DNA from: Epiperipatus broadwayi
Lineage: Eukaryota > Onychophora > Udeonychophora > Euonychophora > Peripatidae
Length of the DNA: 64,000 nt
Assembly: GCA_028023455.1 (NCBI GenBank)
Contig: JAQFVV010013062.1
Span: forward strand, 64,001 to 128,000
Direction: 5' to 3'
Positions within the stretch are counted from its first letter, which is position 1; the number at the start of each line of letters is the position of its first letter. Made by a program: the position numbers and the translations under genes. Below the pieces are notes generated by a model. That model did not search any database. It was not told the DNA's origin and saw only the letters and a list, made by a program, of their open reading frames with translations. Below, in pieces: positions 12,077-23,456 of the stretch.

Positions 12077-14339
12077 TTTTCAAGGTTTGTAAAATTTTTC
12101 AGATATTCCCGAATTGTTGTAATATAAAATTGAACAGCTGTATAAATTTAATACCAAAATGTTTGGATAAATTAAAATTGATTATTTTAAATAATATTAT
12201 TAAAAGTTGTAAAAAGGAACTTTTTGATATTCGTAAATATTTGAAAGCAATTGAACATTTAATCATTTTAAATGAATGGTATGCCTGGAACGAATATAAA
12301 ATTATTTGTGAAAATGGATTTAAAGTAATTGAACGTAAATTATATAACAAATTTGAGAAAAAAGTTGATTTTTTATTTAATAAGCGATATCCACACGCTT
12401 ATAAGGATTTAAACTTTGTTAATTTATCAAATAATAGGATACATTTAATTCAGAAATACGTTTTAAGTCATGGAGCTAAATACGTTGGTGGTATTTGGAA
12501 AGATTATAATTTGGAACTAATTGCAGCTGTTCAAAATACATTTGAAATGATTCCTGGTAATGATAATTTTGCTGATGATATTATTAAGAAAATTAATTGC
12601 AATAGATTTGATACAATACCTTATGATAAATCATGGCAATTGGCTATATCGAATTTAAACGTAAATTGAAGATTGATGATATGATTTGTTTGAAAGAGGA
12701 CAAAGGTTTACGTATGTGTTTGTTGACGAAATATCAATATATTAATAAAATTAAAATGCAAATGGACAAACTTGGTTTCTTTTTGATTGAAGATTATAAT
12801 ATGGATGGTCAAAGAATAAAATTTATTAACAATATTTTAAAAATTGCTAAAAATAAAGTTTTAAATAATAATGTATACTATATGATATATCCTTCTTGTG
12901 CTATATGTCCTCGTATTTTTGCAAATATAAAATTACATAAAGAAGGTAATCCTTTGCGAGTAATGATAGATTTTGGTGGTTCCTTTATATATCAGTCTTC
13001 TAAATATATTGGTAAACTTTTACAAGACTTTTTAGGATTTGGAGAAAATACTATTGCTTCATCATTTGACTTTGTAAATAGTATTAAAAATTTAATTATT
13101 GATGAAAATGATATTATTGCTTCATTGGATGTTACAGAAATGTATGGATCTATTGATAGAATGAATTCCATAAAAATAATTGAACATGCATTAAAAAATA
13201 AAAATATTTGTAAATATATGATAAAATTTATCATTGACTCTTTAAAATTTTTTAATGATAACATTGTTGCATCTTTTGAAGGTCAATATTATAAAATGAC
13301 CAAAGGTTGGCCTATGGGATTGCCTGTAGTTGCACAAGTTTGCAATTTCGTTTTATCTACATATGAGAGTAATATTTTAAATATGTGTATTTTTGGAGAT
13401 ATTAAAATTTACAAAAGATATGTGGATGATGTTTTTGTCTGTGGAAACATTAATAGTATAAATTTGCTTATAGAGGAATTAAATAAATTGAATGGCTTGA
13501 AATGGACTATTGAAAAAGAACAGGATTATAAGATTAACTATTTAGATTTAATGATCACAAGAGATAACAGTATATTAAATTATAAACTAATAATTAAGCC
13601 ATTGCAAAAAAGAGGATATATAAATTTTAAATCAAAAGTACCAATGATGCATAAGATGGCAAGTTTTAAATCTTTTTTGTTTCGAAATGAAAAATTATGT
13701 CGTTACCAAAGTGATAAATTGAAAAATATTGAGATATTTGCCAAGGAATTGCTTGATGTTGGTTATAAAATGGAACAAATAAACAATACTTTAAGTCAAT
13801 TTAAAAAAAATTATAGATCGTAATAGACTTAAATATTAATTTATAAAAAATGGATATCTATTCCATTTATTTCAAATCCACAAGTAAAATTTTTTAAGGA
13901 TTTATATAAGAATGTATTTAATGTTTCATTCTACGTTCCAAACAATATTAACAAATTAGTTAATAATTCTAAGGATGTCATACCTATCAAGCAAAAAAGT
14001 AATGTCATATATCAAATTTTTTGTGATTGTATGCTATCATATATAGGTGAATCTAGGTGCAACATTGAGAAAAGATTGAAGGAACACGAATTGTTATATA
14101 AGCGTGTAAAAAATAAAAATAATGGTGATTTAATATCTTCTTCAGTTTTCTTTGATCATGAAAAAACATGTAAACATAAATTTAAATTTAATTTTGAAAA
14201 TGTGAAAATTCTTCATGAAGAGAGAAACCATAGTAAAAGAAAAATTAAAGAGGCAATTTTTATAAACAGGAATAAAACACATTTGATAAATCGACAAGCT
14301 TCTAACATTAAAATACGAGATTCGTGGAATTTGAATTGA
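12073..14339 (+). pseudogene. Penelope-like RT/GIY-YIG, frameshifted (copy C)
   Basis: Reading from LRFFKVCKIF it matches copy A, but one base is missing near 12650, so the frame breaks after SWQLAIS and resumes about residue 223. RT motifs A, B and C follow intact. Near 13815-13850 about 30 bases are replaced by an unrelated AT-rich patch that adds stops after LSQFKKNY. From about 13845 the frame resumes (KKWISIPFI) through the GIY-YIG domain (14031 on: MLSYIGESRCNIEKRLKEH) to SWNLN and its stop at 14337-14339. At least two lesions make it non-coding as a whole. Confidence 0.88.
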
Positions 14340-14369
14340 TGACGTTTGCTTCCGCTTTTAGTTTTTGAA

Positions 14370-14426
14370 TTTAATAGCAGTTGAGGCAGGTTTGAAAGTA
14401 ACCGAAAGTACTTCTGCGGATTTAAA
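14370..14426 (+). ncRNA. Hammerhead-like fold in Penelope 3' region, copy C
   Basis: Same fold as in copies A and B: TTTAA outer arm, GCAG, core TTGAGGCA, GGTT / TGAAAGT / AACC, GAAA, AGTACT, T, CTGC, then the outer TTAAA. It lies 30 bases after the stop codon. The non-canonical core argues against ordinary activity. Confidence 0.42.
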
Positions 14427-14966
14427 GATTGTTTGAATTGTTTATAAACCGTTTAAAAATATTATTTCAATTATAATTACAATATTATTTTTAATTAACG
14501 GATATTTTTATTTATTTTATATATATATATATACAGACTATGAATCATAAAAGCTGGCTCTTGCTTTCATAGGAATTCAAACTACCATTGTTGCACTAGC
14601 AGCAGCAACTAGTCACACTGTCTTTTGCTTTCAGTTATAACTTCATGATAATAATGCTATATATTGTAATCTTTTAAAATCCATCTTTTTATACTGTATA
14701 GTGGGATTTTAAAAAACCACAATAATTAAAAATAGTTTTCATTATCTTGATTTTTTAAAAAAGTTTAATAACTGGTAATCATGTGATGTTTTGATGGTCT
14801 TAATTAAATACCAAAGTTTTATCTTAATGTATTTCTTAATTCATTATAACATCTTTGTAGGATTTTTATCAAAATGTGTGATACTCATCATTTAGACAGG
14901 CATCTGCTTAGTGACATTCTTATCTATTAAAAACACACTATTATAACTATTCTGGGCTGAAATTTT

Positions 14967-15382
14967 GCAAACTAATTTAAAACAATTTACGATCGAACAT
15001 TATTTGGTCCATTTTTTTAGATTCCAATTCTTTTATATTTTGAAAACTAATTATAATTGAACATTATTTGGTAATGGTATTAAACTCATTTTCAAACGAT
15101 TTTTTGGGATTGAAATTCTTTTACATTTTGAAAACTAATTTAAAACAATTTACAATGGAATATTATTTGGTCAAATGGGATTATTTTGTTAAATTACTTC
15201 TAAACTCATTTTCAAACCATTTTTTGGAGTGCAATTCTTTTATATTTTGAAAAGTAATTTAAAAAAATTTAACAATCAAACATTATTTGGTAAAATGAGA
15301 TCATTTTATTTTAAAATTACTTTTAAACTCATTTTCAAACCAGAAAACTAATTACGAGCGAACATTATTTGGTAATGGTATT
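14967..15382. repeat. Degenerate minisatellite, about five units of 75-120 bp
   Basis: Units share AACTAATTTAAAACAATTTA, a variant of ACATTATTTGGT and CAATTCTTTTATATTTTGA. Three also share AAACTCATTTTCAAAC. Unit length varies through internal insertion or loss. The last unit runs into the transposase relic at 15376. The open frame at 15068-15250 is part of the repeat. Confidence 0.75.
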
Positions 15383-15540
15383 CTTGAGCCATCAAACCAG
15401 GTTTGCATGTGGATCAAATCTTTATGTCTACATGAGGTGGATTTGCACCTGAACTGTGATTCTCCTGTTTTATCCTTGCTACACAAACACAGATTTTGCA
15501 ATGTGTCAGAATGTTTTCGGTCACAGGCAATTGCCAAAAC
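15376..15540 (-). pseudogene. Transposase relic, possibly ISXO2/Merlin-like zinc ribbon
   Basis: Minus-strand reading gives CDRKHSDTLQNLCLC, then FRCKSTSCRHKDLIHMQTWF and DGSRIPLP. The pattern of a C-rich ribbon followed by FRC, CRHK, a TWF/GSRIPLP block resembles the N-terminal region of ISXO2-like (Merlin-type) transposases, where a WRC...C...GSWFEGSKLPL-type stretch precedes the DDE domain. Only about 55 residues remain, no catalytic domain was seen nearby, and the final LPNN residues run into the neighbouring minisatellite. It could be another zinc-ribbon domain; the family call is from memory of the pattern. Confidence 0.4.
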
Positions 15541-15895
15541 TTTAAATGCAGCTTAATGAATTTACCCACTTTTTAATATCATAGAGATTTTTATGCAAAA
15601 CATATGTCAACATGTTATTGCACATCAACTTTATTCTCAAATACACTTTCCAAATTGTTTCACCCTTCAAAAATGTGTAGAAAAACATGTGGACATGATA
15701 ACAATTTTTACAACACAATACTGTGTCAGTTTACTTGTAAGATGATTATTTGAAAGACAATATTTAAAGTGTTATGGTAATTTAAAGTACAGCTACCCTC
15801 AAAGTATATTGTATTAAAATTTTAAGTTAGTATATGGATAAATTGCATAACAGCATATGTATATAGCCATTATTCACATGGAAATCAAGTGAATA

Positions 15896-16019
15896 ACAGC
15901 ATATTTCTGTGCTTTTTCAGATACATAATGCCACCAAATGACTGTCCATGGCCACCTAAACAGCATATTTCAGTGCTTTTGCAGAGAAATAATGCCATCA
16001 AGTGGCTAGCCTGTCTAAA
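15896..16019. repeat. Two-copy tandem duplication, about 63 bp
   Basis: ACAGCATATTTCTGTGCTTT at 15896 is followed 64 bases later by ACAGCATATTTCAGTGCTTT, with matching AATGCCA and AAGTGGCT-type text behind each. No function is seen. Confidence 0.7.
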
Positions 16020-19000
16020 TGATGAGTACCAAATATGTTATACAAGGTTTAATTAAAAAATTCTTAATCTAATTAAAATAGTGGAATTTTATAATTATCA
16101 GTATATCTATTGTAACACAAAAACATGCTTGTTTTAATTATCAAAATCAGAGTAAAGCATTCAATAGATCTTTTTAAATGTTTAATTTATAATAATTTTT
16201 AAATTCAAAATTATTATTTAACTGTTAACTGTTATTCCAGTGTAATATTATAATTTGACAAAAACATTTTTTTGTGTTCATTTCAACTTTTTCTTTTAAC
16301 TTTATATATTTATATATGCACACACTACTATGTTATTGTATGCCATGGGACACATAACCATCACAATAAGTTAATGAGAAAACTTGTTCTGCTTCAGAGA
16401 TTGTCAGTTAATAGTAATTGATAGTTTCTTGGCAACATCAAAAGCTAAAAGTTATTTCACTTTACATGGATATTATCTTCTCATTTCTATTCTTTATTAT
16501 AATAATAATCCATAGAAATATTTAATTCAATATATATATATTCTTTCTGAAAACCAGATCTAAATATTATTTCACCAAATTGCCATTACATTACATAAAC
16601 ATTTTAAAAAATCTTTTATCTATCTTGTGTAGAATGACAGATCCAGGATTTAAGGGTCTCCAAACTGAAGTCATATGCATGAACATCACTTAATTCTCAA
16701 GCAATTGACCATTTTGATTATATTTACATTTTTCTGATTATTGATAGCATCATAATGAGAAAATACAAATTGTTTATAAATTAATACAGTCCCATTGCAT
16801 TTTCTAATATGTTTTATACCAGTCATTATTTTATTTGACTAGTTTAAATTTTTGAATAGACTCTAGTGATGAATATTTTTACTATGAGCATGCTTGATTT
16901 TTTTGTGTGTGTGCAATTAAATCTTTTTTTACATATATTACAAAATTCATTTGTAGACTGCATTATAAATATTTATAAGTCTTCTAATAATTAAATTCTA
17001 AAACATGAAAGTTGATATTTTAAAATTGTGAAAATAAATATCTAACTGAAGGTTTTACCAATAAGAAAGACAAACATCATTATTGGCTTCATGGTATCTA
17101 TTCAAAAAAATTAAAAGAATGAAATATTAGATATTAGAATTTTATGTTATTAAAAATGATATATTTAGAAATAGTTATCATTGAAGAAACAAGAAAAAAT
17201 TAAAAATTAATGAATTATTAATTGTTATTAATATATTTCTTTTCTGTGGTAATTTCCAGTTTTTGTAATGTACTTCGTAAACTTTTTAAGAGCTGACTTT
17301 TTAAGAATAAAATGTTTTCAAAGACAGTGCCCCCTGGTGATGTAGTTTTTGGTCTAATAATAAGTATTTTATAAAAAATATTGCATCATAGTCATTAACA
17401 ATTATTGAAAATCACATTTTTGTGGCATTTAGCCATGGGCGAAATGAATCTAAAGCATCAGCCAATCACAAATTGACACCTCATTCATAGCTTTCTCAGA
17501 ACAATAGAATGTGCTGTCAATCACAGACAAAGATCCATAAAAATCTGTATACTTCTGACATCTCTTGAAATTTTTTTAAAATTAATACATTAAAAATGGA
17601 AGCTTAGAAATAATCACACACCATAATTTAACATATACAGTGCTTTAAAACAACATAGAAAAGTAGCATTGCAGCATCATTGTACCACCTAAAATGTCAA
17701 ATATGATTTGTGAAACAGTTAAATATTGATAAAAGTAAGGTGATGTTTTGCTTTAGTCTGAAGTTTGCAAGTATTTTGAATGCATATTATTAATGAATGT
17801 AATGATGGGGTTTTTGAGTGAAAGAGGAGGGATTAAAATTATTTAAACATTTACAAATGTAATACATATAATAATTAAACTTTGTAATTTTATCCAATAA
17901 TTTTTTTTCATTCATATTATCAAACTTCGGTATTTAGCAATAAATCTCACCATTATTTAATGCTAAACATTTTGCAAGTATATTTTATTCTTATCTATAC
18001 ATAAAATATATTCATGAATATCCAAATTTATAAACAATCAAAATAATTTATGCCAATATTATATAAGTATATGCAACTATGTATACATTGTCAATGATTG
18101 TGAATCAAAATTTTGAGATTTTTATAAAGCATTTATTTACATATGCTGTTAGCTCAAACATGAAGATAGAAATGTTTTTGACATTTTGTTGTAATTATTC
18201 TTATCCAATTGTATTATTGATTAATGGCTTTTTTCTGATTTATTTGAATTTTTGATATTGTTGCAGAGTGTTGAAATTGTCTTTGTTAAATGCGGTACAG
18301 CCAATCATTGTTATTTGATATGCTATTGTTTAGTCTGAATGGGAAAAGTTTTTGAATTTAGATATGAAAGAATTGATAGATGAAATAAATTTTTGTGAAT
18401 ATCTTTGTTTCATATGTTTGAGTAAATTAAAATATAAATAAGAATCTGCTTTACAAATAGAGAACTGTAACAATGCTAAATTAGATTTTGGTTATTGCAT
18501 CTAGAGAAGGGAACTTTGAATTTTTTCACCGATCTCTGTAAATTGCATATCAATGTTTATTATTTTTTTACTCTTAATATATTTCTGAATTTTTAATATA
18601 ACCTGATTGTTTCACATGTTTTTTCATTGTTTCATGAGTTTTATTAAAAAAATAAAGATTTGGAAATTGATGAGATTTTTGTTATTTAGAGAAATACCAT
18701 ATTTTTAAATGGAGATGAAAGCAAAAATCATTAGATAACCAGAATGATGATTTTATATTGAATTATAAATTAATATAATTAATCAACCTAAAAACATTAT
18801 TATTATTTAAAATATATAACTTCTTAAAAAAATTATGTTATAATTTATATTAAAATAATTAAATTTATTCTAACATATTTTATATTAGATGTTGCATTAC
18901 CTTATTATACTTTATCTGGTTTATAGTTATTAAATTAATATATAAACTTGGGAGTTATATTTTATTCACTCATTGCCAACTATTTTTATGATTATTATTG

Positions 19001-20215
19001 ACAAAACAAGTTAAATGTAAGTTTTTAAATACCTATATTATTCCATTATCTACACATATTTTTGTTGAAAGCTTTCAGAATATTGCCTGTTCTAGTTTGA
19101 TTCTCACCCATATCTTCTCAAGAAAACCAATTAATATTTCATATTACTAGAATGTTTTGGGAAAAAATATATCTTCATAATGTTAATGGATCTGTTCTCT
19201 TCTGCAATAAAACATTCTTAAATTCACCACAAAATTCTTTCTTTATTTGTTTATTTTGGGGGAGGAGGATTCATTCATTCACTTCATTCAGTATTTTCAC
19301 ATCTTACAAGCCAAAGAACATAGTGATTGCTTTTTCATTTTCAATCTTGCCAATATACTTTCAGAATATTACACAGCATTTTTAAATTAAATGTTTTCAC
19401 CATCTTTGTGATGATAGAATTTAGCAAAATATCAGCCCATATGCAAGTCAATTTAGTTGCAATAATTACATCATTAGGATGAAATCTATATCTTTTAACT
19501 TATTAAATGTAGTAACATACCATAATTTGTTTGGCAGCTAAAAATCTCCCAAGATATTTAAACTGATTTCATTCCATCCAAGCCATAAGTTGTTTGTTTT
19601 TGTCACTACTGACATGATAATTTACCAAATGTTTTTGAATGTTAAGTATTAAAGTCTTTATAGGTTACATTCAAAACATTAAAAATATTCTATAGATCAT
19701 TCTTTGAATTGGAAACAATATCACAATCATTGGCGTATTATAAATTTACAAACCAAATAGATTTTTACCTATAATAATAAATCCAACACCAAACCTGTAT
19801 TACATCTTGTTACTTTCTTTATAAAGCCTTACTAAACCATTTCAAAGATCACTATATAAAAATAATAACAAATCAAAAAAAAAAAATACCACTTTTAAAA
19901 CTAACTTTCATATCAAATGCTGCAAATTTAATCAATATTAGACATAGCATTTTTGCTTAGAAAGTCATATATAAATTGTATACGAATAATTTCCCATGGT
20001 CATATATTTAATTTCAAACATTAATTTATATAATTAATGTCAAAGCTTTGATAAAATTATATAACCAATATGTAAATCATGTTTTGCTAAAGATATTTTT
20101 TTATTGCAATTTCCAAATAATGTCTTTTGATTCTATGATTAGAACTAATCTATTAATAAATTTTTAAAAATACTTTTATTGTAGTGAATATCTATATTAC
20201 CATGTTAGTTACTTC
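16020..20215. other. AT-rich gene-free stretch
   Basis: No gene or shared repeat was recognised. A GC-richer patch at 17400-17560 holds two CCAAT-type motifs (GCCAATCA, GTCAATCA) without an associated open frame. The open frame at 19152-19385 is phenylalanine- and serine-rich with no motif and is not called. Confidence 0.45.
17325..17340 (-). promoter_or_regulatory. CTCF-like motif match
   Basis: The minus strand reads TCACCAGGGGGCACTG, one base off the widely conserved CTCF core CACCAGGGGGCGC. This is stronger than the match at 4158-4170. Occupancy or insulator function is not shown by sequence. Confidence 0.25.
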
Positions 20216-20478
20216 ACTGTTTAAACAAGGTAAAATCTCCATACAGTAGTGCCACCCTGTGCCAACCAGAGTAATCAATGGATACCAGAAGGCTTATGCA
20301 TAAAATCCCTATCTAGTGCCTATTCATCCAATATCCCCAGATTAGTTTCTGGCTTGTGGCCTCCATTGATTACTCTGGTTGGCACAGAGTAGCACTAATA
20401 TATGGAAAGTTTTGCTTTGTTTAATAATAATTATGTACTAGTATAAGAGATGGTGATCATGCGATGTACTTCACTCTT
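20216..20478. repeat. F1 repeat, collapsed palindrome
   Basis: Two reverse-complementary arms (CCAGAGTAATCAATGGA and TCCATTGATTACTCTGG) flank a short centre. Minus-strand text matches F1: GCCACAAGCCA, GAAACTAATC and TGGGGATATTGG (20328-20361), the 3' half of the F1 hammerhead block. The core and 5' stem are lost at the fold-back junction. It ends with the F1 terminal text GTGATCATGCGATG. Confidence 0.65.
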
Positions 20479-22014
20479 TCTGATTCTTTTTATTTTTGTA
20501 AATTAAAATAGTAGAAGCACTTTAACATTAAATGACTTATCAGTAGGTTCATAATTTTGAAGCTCACAGGTTAAAAACTTCTCCAAATATCTTATTAGGA
20601 TAGTTTTTGCATTTTTAAGATGATTTTAATTTCACAAATTGCTTTCTCTATTTAAGCCTCAATTAATTGATTGGATGAATATGTTACTAAAAAACGATTA
20701 TCTGAATTCCAATATCATTATTCATAAGATGATGAGAATAATCTTTTCACCTGTTTGAAATATTATTATCATAAATGCCATTCCATGATAACTTTTTTTC
20801 ATATTTATAGGTTTGTTAACATAAAAAATAGGATTAAAAATGATGTCAACAACAATGGATGATTATATCTATTTGCAGCTTTATACCATTACTTATGCTC
20901 AAGTTTTCTTCTTTCTTATGGATTTATTTTGTCTTTACTCTTATATTTTTTGGAAGATCTCCACTTTCAGTTTGTTGTTTTGTCATGCAGAAAATTTCAT
21001 GTTTCTTTTAAATAAAGTTATTAACAATACTGTTAGAGAATTATTCAAAAAAATTTTATGAACACAAGAACTGAATATATTTCTATAGGTACAGTTGTGC
21101 ATTTAATTTAGTGTAAATATTAATTGTTTCTAAGCAATAAACATCAATATTCCTACCATATGATGTAGAACATTTTTTAATATAATAATTATCATTTTAA
21201 CACAGATATACTAATCCATTATTGTAAGAATATTAATAATATTATCACATGACCACTTCTAAGTGTTCATTGGCTAATATTTTTACTATATATATTCTGA
21301 CTCCAAACTGTAATGTAATTAGTAAGGTATCATTGTTTTGAGCCTGTGTACATTCAAATTTCTTTAATATATATTTACCTAAACAAAGAGAGGGCTTAAA
21401 TTTAATAACAATTACTTCTAATACTTGTGGGATATATAATTAATATCCTATCAACATTACTTTAAAGTCTCAAAGTATAAGATTTTAATGATATTGCTCT
21501 AAAAAAACTCTTCAACAAAGAAAAAAAACTTTTTATCTGTTTTTTCTGAATGTAATATTTGAACATTAACATTGATAAACTGAGTATAAACATTATGGTG
21601 CAAAATAATTTTAATATTATTAACCTTTGATTGATGCATCTAGAAATTCCAAGTGCAGACCATGCATGGTTTTTTTTTTTACTTGATTATTTGCCTTTTC
21701 AAAAAAAAAAAAAAAAACTTTTACCCATTTTATCAGTTTTATTAAACTTACTTTCTCTGAAGACAAGTTTTACTGAGAGCATGCATATCTAACCTTAATA
21801 TCTTTTTAATTGCAAACACCATATTTTGTTTAGATCTAGAAAAATTTATATCACAGTTAATACAGTTATATTTATCTTAATTACCATTGCCTGCTTTCCC
21901 AGCATTTTAATTATTGGTATAACTATTTCTACAATTTAAATAAGCTATTTTAAAGACACAATGCCAGATTTTGTAAAACTTATAATGTTTCTAAAATCTA
22001 AAGAGCATGTAAAC
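20479..22014. other. AT-rich gene-free stretch
   Basis: No supported gene. The open frame at 20840-21061 is hydrophobic and AT-driven, and lacks recognisable motifs or clean splice boundaries. Confidence 0.4.
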
Positions 22015-22085
22015 ACTAATAAGCTTTATAGATAAATGCTACCAAGAGAAAGCATTTTAAAAATCTATTTAGAAATCATGCCTAT

Positions 22086-22125
22086 CCTCAGACTGGTTTC
22101 ATACTTTTAGCATTCTTCAGTGAGG
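22086..22125 (-). ncRNA. Hammerhead ribozyme motif, canonical core (F2, left arm)
   Basis: On the minus strand: stem I CCTCA pairs perfectly with TGAGG; core CTGAAGA (exact CTGANGA, N=A); stem II ATGC / loop TAAAA / GTAT (one G-U); GAAA; stem III ACCAGT, two bases shorter than ACCATGGT in the other copy; C at the cleavage position. Compared with 1938-1978, the stem I pair nearest the core changes from T-A to A-T with pairing kept. Confidence 0.62.
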
Positions 22126-22504
22126 TGCTAAGATATTCCAGACATCAAATCCAAAATATCAATTCAAAGCTAGCACTTATCTGATAGTTAACTTTTAAGT
22201 AGACAATATGAAATTTTCAGATACCTAGATGTCTTCATACCCAGAAATCTCATGTGTTACAGAACATTTTAAGCTACTAAAATAACTTTTGCTTTTAAGT
22301 CTTAAGCAATGTTATTTTGTTAAGACTATTAATATATGGTATGGCTGAAGAATTCTCAGTCCCATATAGCTATTTAAGTTGGATAGCTGAGTTTGTAGAC
22401 ATGTAGATATCTGAAAATTCCAGATTGTCTACTTAGGGTTAACTATCAGATAAGTTCTGGCTTTGAGTTGATATTTTGAATCTGGTGTCTGGAATATCCT
22501 AATG

Positions 22505-22544
22505 CCTCATTGAGGAAAGCCAAAAGCATGGCACTGGTCTGAGG
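22505..22544 (+). ncRNA. Decayed hammerhead motif (F2, right arm)
   Basis: Stem I CCTCA / TGAGG is intact, but the core reads TTGAGGA (C3 lost) and GAAA has become GGCA. Stem III is ACTGGT followed by C. The position and strand mirror the left arm. It is predicted inactive. Confidence 0.42.
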
Positions 22545-22624
22545 ATAGGTATATATAGAGATTTTTTAAATGCTTTCTCTTGGTGGCATTTATCTATAAA
22601 GCTTGTTAGAGCTTTCACACTTTT

Positions 22625-23450
22625 TAGTTTTTATAATTACAAGTTTATTAAATTAAGTCATATGAGGTATGACTTATTTTTCACTACTAAAATAGCTTTT
22701 GTTAAACCATGTTTCTATTACTTTCACTTTAGGATAGAAAACAACTTTTCTAAATGAGATTTATCAAGAATAATTGTTTGTTAAATGAAACTCCTATTTT
22801 AAATTCAATTTTAAAGCAACTAATTATTGATTAAACAAGACCATAACTGAGAACATTCAGTATGCTGAAGTAATCTCCATCTTAACTTTCTAAATGCTGT
22901 AGGCTTTCATGTTTACATTCTCTATATATTATTGTAGACATATTTCTTTATTAATATTGAACTTTTTTTTGCATAGTTTGGAGCAGTAGACAATTTATTT
23001 CTTATTACTAATACCATTTTTTAATATTTATTGATAAGAGATATAAGAACTAATAGGACCGGTTTTATCAATCAGACAGTTTCTTACTTTATTTTTTAGT
23101 AATTTTCAAAAATATATTTAGTTTGCAATATTGAATATTTTTATGAATATTTTTGAAATATATGTTCAATTAAATGTGATAGCATTTTTATCTGACAGTT
23201 TTTTTTCTTGACAATATAGTATTTTTAAATGTTAAAAAATGGAGTTTTATAAATTTTTTTTTTTTTTTTTTGAAGATACATGTATGTTACAGATTTATCC
23301 AAAAAACATTTTGGATTAACTATGTAGTAAATTCTATAATTATCAAATAACTCTTGATTATTGAAGAAGATAATTTATGATTGTTTGTTGCCTTTATTTG
23401 AAGCATCAAATTGCAAAAAAAAAATTCAATAAAATGTCTTTGTAATTTAT
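22625..23450. other. AT-rich gene-free stretch
   Basis: No open frame of interest or shared repeat seen. There is a T-run at about 23258-23271. Confidence 0.45.
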
Positions 23451-23456
23451 TCACAT

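Larger units (their letters stand above)
10254..12077 (-). mobile_element. Penelope-like element copy B, 5'-truncated
   Basis: Continues directly from copy A and repeats its 3' sequence from 7706 onward at an offset of 2548. On the minus strand it begins inside the reverse-transcriptase frame (around residue 225 of copy A) and runs through the whole 3' region. The 5' truncation point is fused to inverted copy C at 12073-12077, where the five bases CGTTT fit both copies. Head-to-tail truncated copies like A-B are typical of Penelope-like insertions. Confidence 0.9.
12073..14519 (+). mobile_element. Penelope-like element copy C, inverted and 5'-truncated
   Basis: Starts at the CGTTT junction, matching copy A from about codon 30, and runs on the plus strand through the 3' region. 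After the point where copy A ends (ACAAT, at 14483) it continues for about 36 bases that match the 5' leader of copy A (ATTATTTTTAATTAACGG and on), then meets an AT run. That extension is what reverse transcription from a head-to-tail tandem RNA would give. B and C together form a divergent inverted dimer. Confidence 0.9.
22015..22620. repeat. F2 repeat, older inverted dimer
   Basis: The same arrangement as 1457-2078: AAGCTTTATAGATAAATGC at the left and its complement at the right, inner arms TCAGATA and TTTAAGTTGGATAGC, and a spacer of about 80 bases. The arms are clearly more diverged from each other than in the 1.5-kb copy, so this is an older insertion. It has hammerhead-like sites in both arms with the same divergent polarity. 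Confidence 0.75.

Noticed and set aside
8923-12350. Open frames antisense to the Penelope gene (8923-9195, 9838-10089, 11470-11742, 12099-12350)
   Set aside because: They repeat identically in each copy and mirror the sense gene, with no motif of their own.
19152-19385. Possible exon or gene of 77 residues
   Set aside because: No splice boundaries, no recognised domain and low-complexity hydrophobic content.
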